From Rhodoferax sp. (lineage in GTDB: Bacteria > Pseudomonadota > Gammaproteobacteria > Burkholderiales > Burkholderiaceae_C): a stretch of DNA of 12,343 nt. Every line of letters starts with the position of its first letter. The stretch's first letter is position 1. The position numbers were made by a program, and so were the translations under genes. The notes under the pieces are model-generated. The model was not told where the DNA came from, ran no database searches, and saw nothing but the letters and a program-made list of their open reading frames with translations. Of this stretch, positions 12,194-12,343 are shown one piece after another. Location of the stretch: NCBI GenBank assembly GCA_023231075.1, contig JALNWC010000039.1, forward strand, positions 1-12,343. The letters run 5' to 3'.

Positions 12194-12343
12194 TCAGGCT
12201 GATCTGTTTTTCAATTCAGCGTGAGTCCTGATGGTGATTTCTTTTTCAGCCCATGTAAGCAGCGAGCCGATGAGTCGACCAGCAGCCTCACCAGATATCA
12301 GGTGGATAGCCTCGTCGTCGTAACGAAACTCAACAGCGTAGGG
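12194..12343 (-). CDS. Unidentified protein, C-terminal part (runs off the window)
   Basis: A minus frame is open from the window edge for 49 codons to a TGA at 12194-12196, reading YAVEFRYDDEAIHLISGEAA, then GRLIGSLLTWAEKEITIRTH and AELKNRSA. It looks like real coding sequence: balanced composition, alternating strand and helix pattern, and a position convergent to pilA right after the repeat array. I do not recognise the family. The stop lies 14 bp beyond the end of the last tandem unit. Confidence 0.5.
   Translation of the reverse strand, partial: PYAVEFRYDDEAIHLISGEAAGRLIGSLLTWAEKEITIRTHAELKNRSA

Noticed and set aside
11913..12224. Plus-strand frames across the tandem array (repeated GSGLAFQHRLGLQVL-type peptides)
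   Set aside because: They are translations of the 103-bp repeat, with no ribosome site and no independent coding signal.

Overview
The window looks like a chromosomal segment of a GC-rich betaproteobacterium, most likely Burkholderiales/Comamonadaceae. This is inferred from codon use, the Nudix-MBL fusion protein, the NhaR-type LysR regulator and the type IV pilin style. No rRNA, tRNA, CRISPR array or intact insertion sequence was seen.

Layout. (1) 1-3660 is ordinary chromosome. It holds the 3' part of an NhaR-like LysR regulator, a long palindromic repeat shared by two convergent gene ends, an RsuA/RluB/RluF-type pseudouridine synthase homologue whose catalytic Asp appears to be Glu, and a Nudix-metallo-beta-lactamase fusion gene. 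Three REP-type hairpins lie inside the fusion gene's reading frame. (2) 3673-4585 is a decayed ATPase gene that has lost its Walker A end and carries an internal deletion/frameshift. (3) 4601-10997 is a dense, mixed-orientation island of toxin-antitoxin (TA) and TA-like genes. Intact modules are a VapBC-type pair (RHH/PIN), a BrnT plus XRE-type antitoxin pair, a second RHH/PIN pair, an AAA+ DUF4143 ATPase and a HipBA pair. Between them lie fragments: a HicA piece, a BrnT C-terminus attached to an orphan BrnA, a frameshifted antitoxin, a ParD C-terminus, an NTP_transf_8-like nucleotidyltransferase core, and short copies of PIN-toxin 3' ends. (4) 11151-11804 is a sigma54-type promoter and a type IV pilin gene. 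(5) 11808-12180 is a tandem array of ~103-bp units with terminator-like hairpins directly behind the pilin, followed by the end of an unidentified minus-strand gene.

How it works together. The TA modules are probably each self-regulated: antitoxin first or overlapping, short or no spacer, and a palindrome or paired half-sites at several promoters. Two promoters (upstream of vapB and of the DUF4143 ATPase) place transcription start at or within a few bases of the ATG, suggesting leaderless mRNAs. Repeated PIN 3'-end scars show that the island was assembled by successive insertion, recombination and loss of TA modules. The most unusual points are the recurring PIN scar, the REP cluster translated inside an enzyme, the pseudouridine synthase homologue without its catalytic Asp, and the terminator-like tandem repeats whose two variable bases both follow CCWG.
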